From IMG/VR virus record IMGVR_UViG_3300020119_000128, positions 1 to 44,361 of that record: a DNA stretch of 44,361 nucleotides; one strand, given 5' to 3'. This stretch comes from a virus. The notes below the pieces were generated by a model. That model had not been told where the DNA came from and searched no databases. It saw only the letters and a list, made by a program, of their open reading frames with translations. Positions 6,615 to 14,398 of this stretch are shown piece after piece. Each line of letters begins with the position of its first letter. Positions within the stretch are counted from its first letter, which is position 1. Both the position numbers and the translations under genes were made by a program.

Positions 6615-6742
6615 AGGATTGGCAACTGACAATTCTGTGCGTGGCGGCGCTGTCGTTCGGCGTCGGGGTAATGGTGTTTTCGGTGGGGCGATTGATCGCG
6701 GAGGTGCGGAAGTGGAAACAGTTCAACAGGACTTACCTATGA
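6611..6742 (+). CDS. Small single-span membrane protein (43 aa)
   Basis: GTG 6611 overlaps the upstream TGA and its own TGA overlaps the next ATG, so it is held in a tightly coupled operon. The sequence VKDWQLTILCVAALSFG... holds one hydrophobic helix of about 20 residues, followed by a basic tail (RLIAEVRKWKQFNR), predicting an N-out or N-in single span with a cytoplasmic basic end. Early position argues against a lysis role. It may be a membrane-acting inhibitor or exclusion protein, but nothing shows which. Confidence 0.6.
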   Translation: MKDWQLTILCVAALSFGVGVMVFSVGRLIAEVRKWKQFNRTYL

Positions 6743-7002
6743 AGAATAGGAAGCAGATGGATGAGCGGCTGGAGATCACGATTTTGGCGGGGAAGTTGAG
6801 TCCGTCCGGGGCGGACCTGGCGCGGGTGACGTTGGAGCGGTTGTTCGAGATCGGGGCGGCCTCGACGTCGGAGCCGATCTGCACGGCGGTGCGGAAGTTT
6901 TTGAGGACGGATAAAGCGATTTTGTACGTGCGGCGGGGTCAGGGGTTGCGGTTGATCCAGGCGTATCGGCCGGATGACATGTTTCCGATCGAGGAGAGCT
7001 GA
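6739..7002 (+). CDS. Hypothetical early protein (87 aa)
   Basis: ATG 6739 is chosen for its overlap with the upstream stop. The protein is soluble, mostly helical at first (RLEITILAGKLSPSGADLARVTLERLF) and ends in short strands (AILYVRRGQGLRLIQAYRP). No family is recognised. Coupled genes on both sides place it in the early operon. Confidence 0.6.
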   Translation: MKNRKQMDERLEITILAGKLSPSGADLARVTLERLFEIGAASTSEPICTAVRKFLRTDKAILYVRRGQGLRLIQAYRPDDMFPIEES

Positions 7003-7004
7003 GC

Positions 7005-7427
7005 ATGGAAACTTCAAGTATCAACATTCCGCCTTCGCCCAAAAGCAGCTCCGGCGCGACAAGGGCGACGAATGGCAATAACGGGAATGGAGTGGAGAGG
7101 CCGGGGCCGACGGTGGTGTTGCGGTTCGATGTGATGGAGTTGGGGAGCCGGCTGTTTGTGGGTGCGTATTGCTGGGCGACGGTGGCGACGCAGGATGGGC
7201 AGTTCGCGGCGGTGATTCATAACATGCTGACGCGGTATCAGGCGGAGGAGCTGGCGCGGGCGTTGAACCGGACGTTGGAGGGAATGCGGGAGGTGATCGG
7301 GTTGAGCGAGCGGGCGATGGCGAAGCAGTTGGCGATGGATTTCCGGCCGCGAATTGAGAAGAGAAGGGCTAAACCGCTAATCCACGCTAATGGGGAGAAA
7401 TCTGAAACGCGGAAAACTGAAAGCTGA
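7005..7427 (+). CDS. Hypothetical early protein with repeat-derived ends (140 aa)
   Basis: ATG 7005 lies two bases after the upstream stop. The core, about residues 33-115, has a beta-rich start (TVVLRFDVMELGSRLFVGAY) and a helical half (MLTRYQAEELARALNRTLEG). Residues 11-22 (PKSSSGATRATN) derive from the CTCCGGCGCGACAAG repeat. The last 20 residues come from the CCGCTAATC and CTGAAA repeat families, so the ancestral stop was probably earlier. Function unknown. Confidence 0.6.
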   Translation: METSSINIPPSPKSSSGATRATNGNNGNGVERPGPTVVLRFDVMELGSRLFVGAYCWATVATQDGQFAAVIHNMLTRYQAEELARALNRTLEGMREVIGLSERAMAKQLAMDFRPRIEKRRAKPLIHANGEKSETRKTES

Positions 7428-7431
7428 AACC

Positions 7432-7794
7432 ATGGCCACAAAAGAGCACAGAGAACACAAAGAGGCGGAGAGGCCGCCGGCGACTTTGACGTTGGAATTT
7501 CCGGAGGGGAGTTATCGGCAGGCGTTGGAGCATCATTTCCTGGCGCGTGATTGGTTGCTGAATAACGGGTGCTGTTTCCGGGATGACCTGGACGGGATCA
7601 TCAATAGTCCGACGTACAAAGGGCAGAAGTGTCCGGGTGGAATTGTGCCGGAGGAATGGCCGGAGGATGGGGGTTGGCAAGTGACGGTGGATTTTTGGAC
7701 GTTGCCGAGCGCGACGGAGTTTCTGAGGTCGAAGCAGTTGCCGGCGGGAGCGAGGTGGGCGGAAAAAGCTGAAACGCTGAAATCGGAAAGCTGA
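7432..7794 (+). CDS. Hypothetical early protein whose start codon lies in a dispersed repeat (120 aa)
   Basis: ATG 7432 lies inside the repeat ATGGCCACAAAAGAGCACAG, which supplies the first 13 residues (MATKEHREHKEAE). The phage-specific core follows (TLTLEFPEGSYRQALEHHFL ... EEWPEDGGWQVTVDFW), with several Trp and Cys. The last seven residues (ETLKSES) come from the CTGAAA repeat. The same start repeat recurs at 7801 without a gene behind it. I see no known domain. Confidence 0.6.
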   Translation: MATKEHREHKEAERPPATLTLEFPEGSYRQALEHHFLARDWLLNNGCCFRDDLDGIINSPTYKGQKCPGGIVPEEWPEDGGWQVTVDFWTLPSATEFLRSKQLPAGARWAEKAETLKSES

Positions 7795-7868
7795 AATCCA
7801 ATGGCCACGAAAGAGCACAGAGAACACAAAGAGGCGGAGTTTAACCGCTAATCAACGCTGATAAACGA
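7795..7868. repeat. Repeat-filled gap: ATGGCCAC- and CCGCTAATC-type repeats
   Basis: The gap consists of a second copy of the ATGGCCACGAAAGAGCACAG repeat (from 7801) followed directly by a TTTAACCGCTAATCAACGC repeat. No gene or promoter is apparent; the ATG in the first repeat opens only a short frame. Confidence 0.8.
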
Positions 7869-8177
7869 ATGAATAATTTTGCGCATTTGAAGCGGGAATC
7901 GGAGTGGTACGGGTTGTTCGAGAATGGGATGGCGCCGATTCAAAACGTGTTGCTGCCGGTCCGCGCGCACCTGGAAGGGCTGGGCCCAGCGGAGGTTCAC
8001 CTGGTCGATGTGGCGAAGTTAACCGAGGAGCAGAAGCGGAAGATTGCCGAGGCGGTAGCGGCAAAGAAAAACGCGAAAGCTTCTGAGGTGTTGGCCTGGA
8101 TGGAGGATGGCGGTGTGATTCCGATCCGGGCGGACCAGTGCAATGGAACATGCTCGGACACAAGGGCATTTCTCTAA
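7869..8177 (+). CDS. Hypothetical early protein (102 aa)
   Basis: ATG 7869 follows directly on a CCGCTAATC repeat and has no strong ribosome site. The protein is soluble. Residues 35-75 (LEGLGPAEVHLVDVAKLTEEQKRKIAEAVAAKK) suggest a small alpha/beta fold with a basic helix, and the end carries DQCNGTCSDT. No family recognised. It lies between repeat-filled gaps, which makes it look like an exchangeable cassette. Confidence 0.6.
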   Translation: MNNFAHLKRESEWYGLFENGMAPIQNVLLPVRAHLEGLGPAEVHLVDVAKLTEEQKRKIAEAVAAKKNAKASEVLAWMEDGGVIPIRADQCNGTCSDTRAFL

Positions 8178-8187
8178 AATCTGAGAT

Positions 8188-8562
8188 TTGAAAGCTGAAA
8201 TTCCAACGATCGAGCAATTGCTGACGGCGGAGGAGTTGTTGCGGATTCTGCCGATCAGCCGGCGTTCGCTGGCGCGGCTTACGGGCGGAAGGAAGAGGAA
8301 ACCGCAGATCGCGATTACAAAGGTGGGCGGCCAAATATTTTATCCGGCGGCGGGGGTGCTGGAATACATCGTGAGCAACACGGTGCGAGCGGACAATGGC
8401 TACGGTTACCAGGGAAGGCGGCTGGCGGCGGAGGATATGGAGGTGCTTTGGGAGAGGATCGTAAGGTTGGTGCGAGTTGAGGTGGAGCGAGTGAAAACTC
8501 CAAGCACCAACATCCAAGCTCCAGAGAAGCACCAAACTCCAAACTTCAAGGAGGCGGCGTGA
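8188..8562 (+). CDS. Helix-turn-helix protein, excisionase/AlpA-like (124 aa)
   Basis: TTG 8188 is the only in-frame start before the domain. Residues 10-60 (LLTAEELLRILPISRRSLARL ... then QIFYPAAGVLEYI) fit the MerR-like winged helix of excisionases and AlpA regulators. Such proteins bend DNA at att sites or activate early genes. Residues about 103-124 (TPSTNIQAPEKHQTPNFK) are encoded by the dispersed CCAAGCACCAACATCC repeat, an in-frame tail. It overlaps the next gene as GTGA. It could be the missing Xis partner of the integrase, although it is 4 kb away. Confidence 0.6.
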   Translation: MKAEIPTIEQLLTAEELLRILPISRRSLARLTGGRKRKPQIAITKVGGQIFYPAAGVLEYIVSNTVRADNGYGYQGRRLAAEDMEVLWERIVRLVRVEVERVKTPSTNIQAPEKHQTPNFKEAA

Positions 8563-9017
8563 GCGCCAAGCGAGATCCGCGGCGAAGGGCCTGGACTGTT
8601 GATTGTTACGGGCGCAAACGGGCTTCGCATGATGAGGTTTGTTACTGCGCCAAGTTTTGCGAAGCGTTTGATATTCTTCGAACTAAGAGACATCTGCGGA
8701 TCCTGAAATTGGTGGCGCAAGGTATGACCCCATCAGCGGCAGCGAGGCGGTGCGGGTATAGCGCACCTCGGGGACATCAAATTCTGGCTTTGTCGGTGCA
8801 GAAGGCGAGGAGGGCTCAAACGAATATCAGATCAGGGGGCCTCGCATCGTATCTAATGTTCCCAATGAAAAGTCCCATAATGCTTAATCGGGATCGCTTG
8901 CTGCTCAGACTCAAGCAAGCCAAGGCGCTTGAACGCAGGATCGAGCGGGTAAAGGAGTTAAAGAAAACCTTGAGAAGGCTTTTGAAGCAAATCCCTCAGG
9001 AAAGGAGGGCCGCGTGA
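8559..9017 (+). CDS. Basic helix-turn-helix protein (152 aa)
   Basis: GTG 8559 overlaps the upstream stop. A cysteine pair near residues 28-33 (CYCAKFC) precedes an HTH at about 47-72 (ILKLVAQGMTPSAAARRCGYS), the style seen in sigma-like and terminase-like HTHs. The C-terminus is a long basic coiled-coil (LLLRLKQAKALERRIERVKE). Base composition is more balanced than in neighbouring genes. Probably a transcription regulator of the early region; the target is unknown. Confidence 0.6.
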   Translation: MSAKRDPRRRAWTVDCYGRKRASHDEVCYCAKFCEAFDILRTKRHLRILKLVAQGMTPSAAARRCGYSAPRGHQILALSVQKARRAQTNIRSGGLASYLMFPMKSPIMLNRDRLLLRLKQAKALERRIERVKELKKTLRRLLKQIPQERRAA

Positions 9018-9139
9018 TGGATGGGTTTTTATTCTTTGCAGCGGCGTTACTCGTGCTGACGCATGTGGCTGGGTTTTGCTTTGGTTATGCCGCGGCGTTG
9101 CGATCCCAGATTCGATTCATCAAGAGGGGGAGGAAATGA
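9017..9139 (+). CDS. Small single-span membrane protein (40 aa)
   Basis: ATG 9017 overlaps the upstream TGA, and its TGA (9137-9139) overlaps the next ATG at 9136. The protein is one hydrophobic helix (GFLFFAAALLVLTHVAGFCF) with a basic end (RFIKRGRK). Together with 6611-6742 this is the second tiny membrane protein coupled inside the early operon. Role unknown. Confidence 0.55.
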   Translation: MDGFLFFAAALLVLTHVAGFCFGYAAALRSQIRFIKRGRK

Positions 9140-9642
9140 AGCAGGAGGATGTGACAGCGACGGGTTTGCCGGAGCCGGGGATCACGTTTGTGAAGCTGGC
9201 GGATGGGGGGATGAACGCGATGGCGTATCTGGACACTTATCCAGGGATCGGCGGGTTGGAAATGCATGTGCATGAGGTGTGGGGGGCGGACGAGTATCAG
9301 GTGACGTTTTCGCGGTCGGGGTTGCGGGTGACGTTCACGGCGTCGTTGTTTCAGTTGAGCGCGATGGAGCAGGCGTGCCTGGCTTATGTGCAGCGGCTGC
9401 GATCGGAGCGGCAATGGCCGACGATGGCGACGTTGATGGATGGGCCGATCGAGGATAGCGCGAACCGGTTTTTGGTTGGGGTGCGGCGAGGAGCTGATCA
9501 GGAGGAGGAGGTTTTCATTAACAAGGTTGTGCCGTCGAAGTTGACGAGGGCAGCGGCGATCAACCTGGCGGCGTGGCTGGCGTTGATGGCGGATCCGGGA
9601 GGGCAGGAGTTTTGCAAGGTGTACAACAAGATCAAAAGCTGA
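9136..9642 (+). CDS. Hypothetical early protein (168 aa)
   Basis: ATG 9136 is chosen for the overlap with the upstream stop. Two parts are visible: a beta-rich N-terminal half (GITFVKLADGGMNAMAYLD ... EYQVTFSRSGLRVTFTASLF) and a helical C-terminal half (LTRAAAINLAAWLALMAD). I recognise no family. The gene ends in a CTGAAA repeat region. Confidence 0.6.
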   Translation: MKQEDVTATGLPEPGITFVKLADGGMNAMAYLDTYPGIGGLEMHVHEVWGADEYQVTFSRSGLRVTFTASLFQLSAMEQACLAYVQRLRSERQWPTMATLMDGPIEDSANRFLVGVRRGADQEEEVFINKVVPSKLTRAAAINLAAWLALMADPGGQEFCKVYNKIKS

Positions 9643-9709
9643 GAACTGAAAGCTGAAAACTGAAATGAGTTTTTACCGCTAATCTTCGCTAATGAACGCT
9701 AATCACGTC
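9643..9709. repeat. Repeat-filled gap: CTGAAA run and CCGCTAATC repeat
   Basis: Holds GAACTGAAAGCTGAAAACTG followed by TTTTTACCGCTAATCTTCGC and a third CGCTAAT. No promoter is apparent. Confidence 0.8.
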
Positions 9710-9919
9710 ATGAAACTGATTGCGCCCATAATCGTTCCTCGTACGAGCCCTGATGAGATTTATCGTCTTGGTCTTGAGGCGGGAAAGCTTCTCAAGGTGC
9801 GCGATCGTCGTGGAAAAACAAAAGCCTGGCTAAAGAAACGGGATGCTCACTTGAAACGTTGCCGGGAGGCAGGTTTGAACATCGCCGATGATGCTCTGGA
9901 TGGGACCCCGGCGAAATGA
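9710..9919 (+). CDS. Small basic hypothetical protein (69 aa)
   Basis: ATG 9710 is preferred over ATG 9692, which lies inside the CCGCTAATC repeat. The protein is helical and basic (LGLEAGKLLKVRDRRGKTKAW, KKRDAHLKRC), as for a nucleic-acid-binding protein. Codon use is more even than in the surrounding genes. It overlaps the next gene as ATGA. Confidence 0.55.
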   Translation: MKLIAPIIVPRTSPDEIYRLGLEAGKLLKVRDRRGKTKAWLKKRDAHLKRCREAGLNIADDALDGTPAK

Positions 9920-10125
9920 ACCTCAGAGAGTTTACAGCCAGGGTGAGGGCGCAGAGGCAGCGGGGTGAGGAGTTGCATCATGCGGTGGTGATGATGCCGG
10001 GATTGGGGGAGAGACCGGCGCGGGTGTTCAGGGCGATGGATTGTCCGACGGAGAATGGCGCGCGGTTGGAGGTCCTGGAGTGGGCGCAGCGGCATGGGAA
10101 AGTGGAAAGTCTGCGATGGGAATAA
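9916..10125 (+). CDS. Small hypothetical protein (69 aa)
   Basis: ATG 9916 overlaps the upstream stop. A helical N-terminus (LREFTARVRAQRQRGEELHH) is followed by a mixed C-terminal half (RLEVLEWAQRHGKVESLRW). No recognised domain. Coupling suggests it works with, or is expressed like, the preceding basic protein. Confidence 0.55.
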   Translation: MNLREFTARVRAQRQRGEELHHAVVMMPGLGERPARVFRAMDCPTENGARLEVLEWAQRHGKVESLRWE

Positions 10126-10147
10126 CGAATAGCAAATAAAGGTAACG

Positions 10148-12112
10148 ATGAGAAAAATTGAAATCAGTCATGGACGGTTGAGCCACGGGCCGGATATCCG
10201 GGGGATAGCGGCGGGGTTGCCGGCGTCGGGGCCAAGGTATGATTTTCCAGCGGTGGCGAAGTTGGAGAAGTTGTCGCGGGATGAGAAGCGGCGGAAGGCG
10301 GAGTGCGAGGGGAAGATCGCGGTGTGGGAGGAGTATTCGATCGAGGCGTCGGCGGCGATCAAGATGATCCGGGATGAGCGGTTGTATCGGGATGAGTATG
10401 CGACGTGGGATGAGTATTGCGAGAAGCGGTGGAGCTGGAGCGCGCGGCACGGGCACAGGCAGTGCAAGGCGGCGGAGATAATACAGAATTTGCTGACCAC
10501 AGGACTACCAGACCAAGGGACGAAGGGGCCGGAAAGTGACCAATTGGTCGCAAAAGGGACGACGGACGACCAGACTAAGGGACCGCAGATCCAGTTGCCG
10601 ACGAATGAGAGCCAGTTGCGGGCGTTATCGGGGTTGGAGCCGGAGGAGCAGAGGCGGGTGTGGGCGGCGGTGCTCGAGGAGTGCAGATCATCGAGGAAAG
10701 AGCCGACGGCGACGCATATCATCGCGGTAAGGGCGAGGGTGGTTGGGGGAGGAGTGCCGGAGTATGATTTGGGAGGGGGGGAGGAAATAGCCGATAGCCA
10801 ATCGCCAATAGCCAAAGGGAAGCAGCAAGATCCAAAAGGGGAAAAGAGAGGGCCGGAAGTGGAGGCTGATTTTTTGGCGGCTTGTTTGGGGCTGCAGGGC
10901 TGCCGGGAGACCGTTCGTATTTCGCTTCTGGAGGAGCGTTTTCGATGGACCTATAATCGCGCGCTCGAGGTGTTTGATTTGTTGGTGGAACGGAATCGGT
11001 TGCGGGATGGGAAGTTTGTTAGTGCGCCGGAGAGCAAGAGTGAGGAGGCGTTTCCGGGCGGGCCGCAGGCGATTGAATTTAATCATGCGCTGGCGAAGGG
11101 AACGATCCGGTTCACGAAGGGGAGCGCTGGTTGGTTGTGGGCGTGGGGTTATTCGTACGCAGTGGGGAGCAAACAGTCCAGGCGGGCGGATTTCGATCCG
11201 ACGGATGGAGCGGTGCCAACTCGAGAGGGGGCGATTCGGATGGGGGCAACGGCTTTGCGTGAATCGGCGTTGGTGGTGTTGCGTGGGCCCACTACTCCAG
11301 GGAAACAGAAGCGGATAGCGAAGATGTTGGTGGAATGGTGCAATACGCAGATTCGCGAGGCGGGCGCGACGCGGACTTCTGAGGAGGGAATAGCCGATAG
11401 CCAATCGCAAATAGTCGAAGTTGAGAGAACAGAGGTTGCCGAGCCGGAGTTGCAGCTCGAGGGGGAGAAGGTTGAGGAGGAAGCGGGTATCAGGGAAGTG
11501 CTGCGGCTGGCGGTGGATGAGAAGTTAAGCTGGCTGGCGAAGAAAGCGCTCGAGCAGTTACGGCCGTTACAATCGGTTTTGGAGGCGAGGGAGTTTCCGA
11601 CGGTGATTTATGATCAGTTTGGCCAGGCGCGGTATTTCATGGGGTGCATCGAAAGCGAGCTGCAGAGGATCGTGAAGGAGGGGTTTCGGGGAAAGCAGAA
11701 AGAAGAAAGCGGAGAGCAGAAAACGGAAAAGCCACAAAAGAGCACAAAGGGCGCAAAGAGGAGGAGCGCGAACAGAAGGCAGCAGGTTGAGAATCGCAAA
11801 ATCACGATGGCGGCGAAGAGCGCGCACAGCAAGAAATCGACGGGCGGGACCAAAGCGACACGGGCAATGGACGCGCAGGAGGATTGGTTTGTGGCGCTGG
11901 CATTTAACGCGAATTCGACGCTGGCGAAGAAGCCGTTTTATGCGGGGCGTGGGAAGTGGACGAGTGATTTGAAGGAGGCGATGCGGGGCGAGACGTCGGC
12001 GGCGGGGAATCGGATGCTGGCTGGTATCAAGGTGCCCGGCAAGGGAGTGGTGGTGGAGTTGCGAACGATCGAGGAGGCGCAGCGGATCACGAAAATGTAC
12101 AAGCGCCAATGA
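10148..12112 (+). CDS. Large multidomain DNA-binding-type protein with repeat insertions (654 aa)
   Basis: ATG 10148. Residues 60-115 (IRDERLYRDEYATWDEYCEKRW) match the N-terminal helical domain common in phage and plasmid proteins near methyltransferases and ParB-like factors. Residues about 240-290 (EADFLAACLG ... SLLEERFRWTYNRALEVFDL) look like a winged helix of FtsK-gamma type. A compact domain at 585-650 closes the protein. Between these lie low-complexity segments from dispersed repeats: the 16-bp palindrome (10536), IADSQSPIAKG, IADSQSQI, and KPQKSTKGAKR. The gene overlaps the cytosine methyltransferase as ATGA. It may regulate or target DNA modification; exact function unknown. Confidence 0.6.
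   Translation: MRKIEISHGRLSHGPDIRGIAAGLPASGPRYDFPAVAKLEKLSRDEKRRKAECEGKIAVWEEYSIEASAAIKMIRDERLYRDEYATWDEYCEKRWSWSARHGHRQCKAAEIIQNLLTTGLPDQGTKGPESDQLVAKGTTDDQTKGPQIQLPTNESQLRALSGLEPEEQRRVWAAVLEECRSSRKEPTATHIIAVRARVVGGGVPEYDLGGGEEIADSQSPIAKGKQQDPKGEKRGPEVEADFLAACLGLQGCRETVRISLLEERFRWTYNRALEVFDLLVERNRLRDGKFVSAPESKSEEAFPGGPQAIEFNHALAKGTIRFTKGSAGWLWAWGYSYAVGSKQSRRADFDPTDGAVPTREGAIRMGATALRESALVVLRGPTTPGKQKRIAKMLVEWCNTQIREAGATRTSEEGIADSQSQIVEVERTEVAEPELQLEGEKVEEEAGIREVLRLAVDEKLSWLAKKALEQLRPLQSVLEAREFPTVIYDQFGQARYFMGCIESELQRIVKEGFRGKQKEESGEQKTEKPQKSTKGAKRRSANRRQQVENRKITMAAKSAHSKKSTGGTKATRAMDAQEDWFVALAFNANSTLAKKPFYAGRGKWTSDLKEAMRGETSAAGNRMLAGIKVPGKGVVVELRTIEEAQRITKMYKRQ
10536..10551. repeat. 16-bp palindrome with one mismatch (copy 2, inside a gene)
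   Basis: Matches the GTGACCAA half-site palindrome except for one base (GTCGC instead of GTCAC). It is translated as SDQLVA inside the 654-aa protein. Confidence 0.85.
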
Positions 12113-13116
12113 GTATCTACGCAACACAATGGCCGGTGTGGCCGGAGGCAGAGATTTTGCGCGAGCCGGTGCGCGGGAATGCGTCTGAGCCGGAGGTGAT
12201 TGTTCGCCGACGGCAGAGCGGCCTGGTTGGGCCCAACGGAGAAGATATCGGGGTGTTCGGAGGGCTGCCCCACATTTCGCTGTTTGCCGGGATTGATGGG
12301 TTTTCGCTCGGGATGGAATGGTCCGGTGGTTACGAGACGGTTTTGCAGCATGAAATGTCGGAGATGTGCTGTCACACCTTGCTGGCGAATCGGCCGGGGC
12401 ATTTCCGGAGCGCGGCGTTGATCCAGGGCGACATCTTCAAGACGCCGACATCGATGATCCTGGAGGAATCAGGCCTGATGGTCGGAGAGTGCCGCGTCGT
12501 TACGGGAGGTCCTCCTTGTCAGGGTTTTTCGTGGGCGAATTCCAACCGAGGAAACGGGCACGATAAACGCAACGATTGCATTCTCGAGTTCGTGCGAAAG
12601 GTGGATGAGATCAAGCCGTGGTTCTTTATCTTCGAAAATGTCCCGGAGTTTTTGCAGCTCAATAAGGGGGAGTATTTTGAATCGTTTTTGGAGGTGGCTT
12701 ACAACAGTTATTACGAGCTGGTTTATGGGCTGATCGATTGTTGCGAGTATGGCGTGCCTCAACGGCGGGTGCGGTTCATTTGCATGGGAACGCGAAGGGA
12801 CGTGGCGGAGGTCAAAGGGCAGATTGCCGGTCTTCCGGCGCCGGAGCATTTCGGGAAGTCAGATCTCAGAATTTTGCGGGCTGCGGACCGGCGTCCAGAA
12901 AAGTATCCAGAGGCAGCCTCGATCCGGCGGGCGCCCGGGATACGGTATTTTCCAGATCGCCCGGTCCTGGTGCCACCGTCGCCGGCATATCACGGTGGCC
13001 ATGGTGATGATAATCACGAATTCGACGGCCGTCCGAAATCGTTCCTTAAGTTTTATGATCGCTTGGCGAAGGAGGAGCCGGATCGATTGGTGGAAATCGG
13101 AAAGGAGGCGGCATGA
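12109..13116 (+). CDS. DNA (cytosine-5) methyltransferase, lacking motifs IX and X (335 aa)
   Basis: It should transfer a methyl group from SAM to C5 of cytosine in phage DNA, giving protection from restriction. Motif I is LFAGIDGFSLGME (about residue 57), motif IV with the catalytic cysteine is GGPPCQGFSWAN (about 131), motif VI is FENVPEF (about 165), and motif VIII is QRRVRF (about 221). After a target-recognition-like stretch the protein stops; I see neither motif IX nor the GN(S/A)VPP motif X that normally completes the SAM site. It may be a degraded or unusual enzyme. Overlaps the next methyltransferase as ATGA. Confidence 0.88.
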   Translation: MSIYATQWPVWPEAEILREPVRGNASEPEVIVRRRQSGLVGPNGEDIGVFGGLPHISLFAGIDGFSLGMEWSGGYETVLQHEMSEMCCHTLLANRPGHFRSAALIQGDIFKTPTSMILEESGLMVGECRVVTGGPPCQGFSWANSNRGNGHDKRNDCILEFVRKVDEIKPWFFIFENVPEFLQLNKGEYFESFLEVAYNSYYELVYGLIDCCEYGVPQRRVRFICMGTRRDVAEVKGQIAGLPAPEHFGKSDLRILRAADRRPEKYPEAASIRRAPGIRYFPDRPVLVPPSPAYHGGHGDDNHEFDGRPKSFLKFYDRLAKEEPDRLVEIGKEAA

Positions 13117-14375
13117 AAGCGCCCTTTCCATGGTTTGGAGGCAAGCGGCGCGTGGCGGGCCTGGTCTGGTCGCGGCTGGGGGACGTAGCCACTTACAATG
13201 AACCGTTTGCGGGAAGCCTAGCGGTGTTATTGGAGCGGCCGACGGCGCCGCGGATTGAGACCGTGAACGACCTGGATTGTTATGTAGCGAATTTCTGGCG
13301 GGCGCTGCAGCAGGATCCTGAAGGAGTGTCGAAGCACGCGGACAGTCCAGTGAATGAAGCGGACTTACACGCACGGCATCGCTGGCTGGTGGAGGTGGCC
13401 AGGCCGAATGCAGAGCGGGTGATGCGGGACCCGGATTTTTATGATGTGAAGATCGCGGGTTGGTGGGTTTGGGGGCAGTGTCTGTGGATCGGGTCGGGCT
13501 GGTGTCAGCGGCCGAAATGGGGTCGCGGCCATGCAGGCAGAAAACCAACGGGCATTCACACCTTGAATGGCCAGCGATCGGCGTCCACGAGGAGCGGAGA
13601 AAAACCAAGCAACCAGCGCAAGCGTCCGCACATCACTGATTCCCGTGGCGTGAATGGATATGGCCGGGCCGGTTACGGGGTGGAACAGCACAGACGTCCA
13701 CAGTTGACCGGGGAGCAAGGAATTTTCACGAAAGTTGGGGCTGATCCGGCAAACCAAAGGAAGCGGCCGAAGCTGAGAGAACGAGGGACAGATGGAGTTG
13801 CTTATCGCCGGTGGCAAGGGGGCGGTCAGGGCGGCGGCAGTGGCGTCCATGCGCCGACGTTGCGAACGCAGAAGCCCCAACTCTCGGGCGATCATTCGGG
13901 CGCGCAAGGTGGTTACCTGCGCGAAGAGGTTAAGGCTTTCGGGCTCTATGAATATTTACACGCCCTGGCGAAGCGGTTGCGCTATGTGCGGGTCTGCTGT
14001 GGCGATTGGAAGCGGGTCCTGACGCCGAGTGTGACGACATATATCGGTGTGACTGGAGTGTTTTTGGATCCGCCTTATGCGCATGATTTGAGGGAGCGCT
14101 GCTATTCGGAGGATCATGATATCAGCGGGGAGGTACGGGAATGGGCGATCGAGAACGGCGAGAATCCCGAGATGCGGATTGCATTGTGCGGCTACGAGGG
14201 AGAACACAAAATGCCGGCGTCATGGGACTGCGTGAAGTGGAAGGCCCATGGCGGGTATTCGCGATCGGAGCGAGGCCGGGCAAACCGGGAGCGGGAGCGG
14301 GTATGGTTTAGCCCGCATTGCTTGCAGCCAGAAAACGAGCGGGACCTTTTCGAGAGTAAGTTTCGGGCAGCATAA
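13113..14375 (+). CDS. DNA N6-adenine methyltransferase, D12 class, with long low-complexity insertion (420 aa)
   Basis: It should methylate adenine N6. The SAM-binding start is PFPWFGGKRRVA (residue 4), followed by NEPFAGSLAVLL (about 30), and the catalytic motif IV is DPPY (about 317). Residues about 130-275, between the helical domain and motif IV, are hydrophilic, Gly/Arg/Gln-rich and repetitive (three SNQRKRP/ANQRKRPK-like units) and may be disordered or contact DNA. Coupled to the cytosine enzyme upstream, it gives the phage two base modifications. No cognate endonuclease is near, so these are orphan methyltransferases. Confidence 0.88.
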   Translation: MKAPFPWFGGKRRVAGLVWSRLGDVATYNEPFAGSLAVLLERPTAPRIETVNDLDCYVANFWRALQQDPEGVSKHADSPVNEADLHARHRWLVEVARPNAERVMRDPDFYDVKIAGWWVWGQCLWIGSGWCQRPKWGRGHAGRKPTGIHTLNGQRSASTRSGEKPSNQRKRPHITDSRGVNGYGRAGYGVEQHRRPQLTGEQGIFTKVGADPANQRKRPKLRERGTDGVAYRRWQGGGQGGGSGVHAPTLRTQKPQLSGDHSGAQGGYLREEVKAFGLYEYLHALAKRLRYVRVCCGDWKRVLTPSVTTYIGVTGVFLDPPYAHDLRERCYSEDHDISGEVREWAIENGENPEMRIALCGYEGEHKMPASWDCVKWKAHGGYSRSERGRANRERERVWFSPHCLQPENERDLFESKFRAA

Positions 14376-14398
14376 CAAACCAACAAAAAGGACAAACT

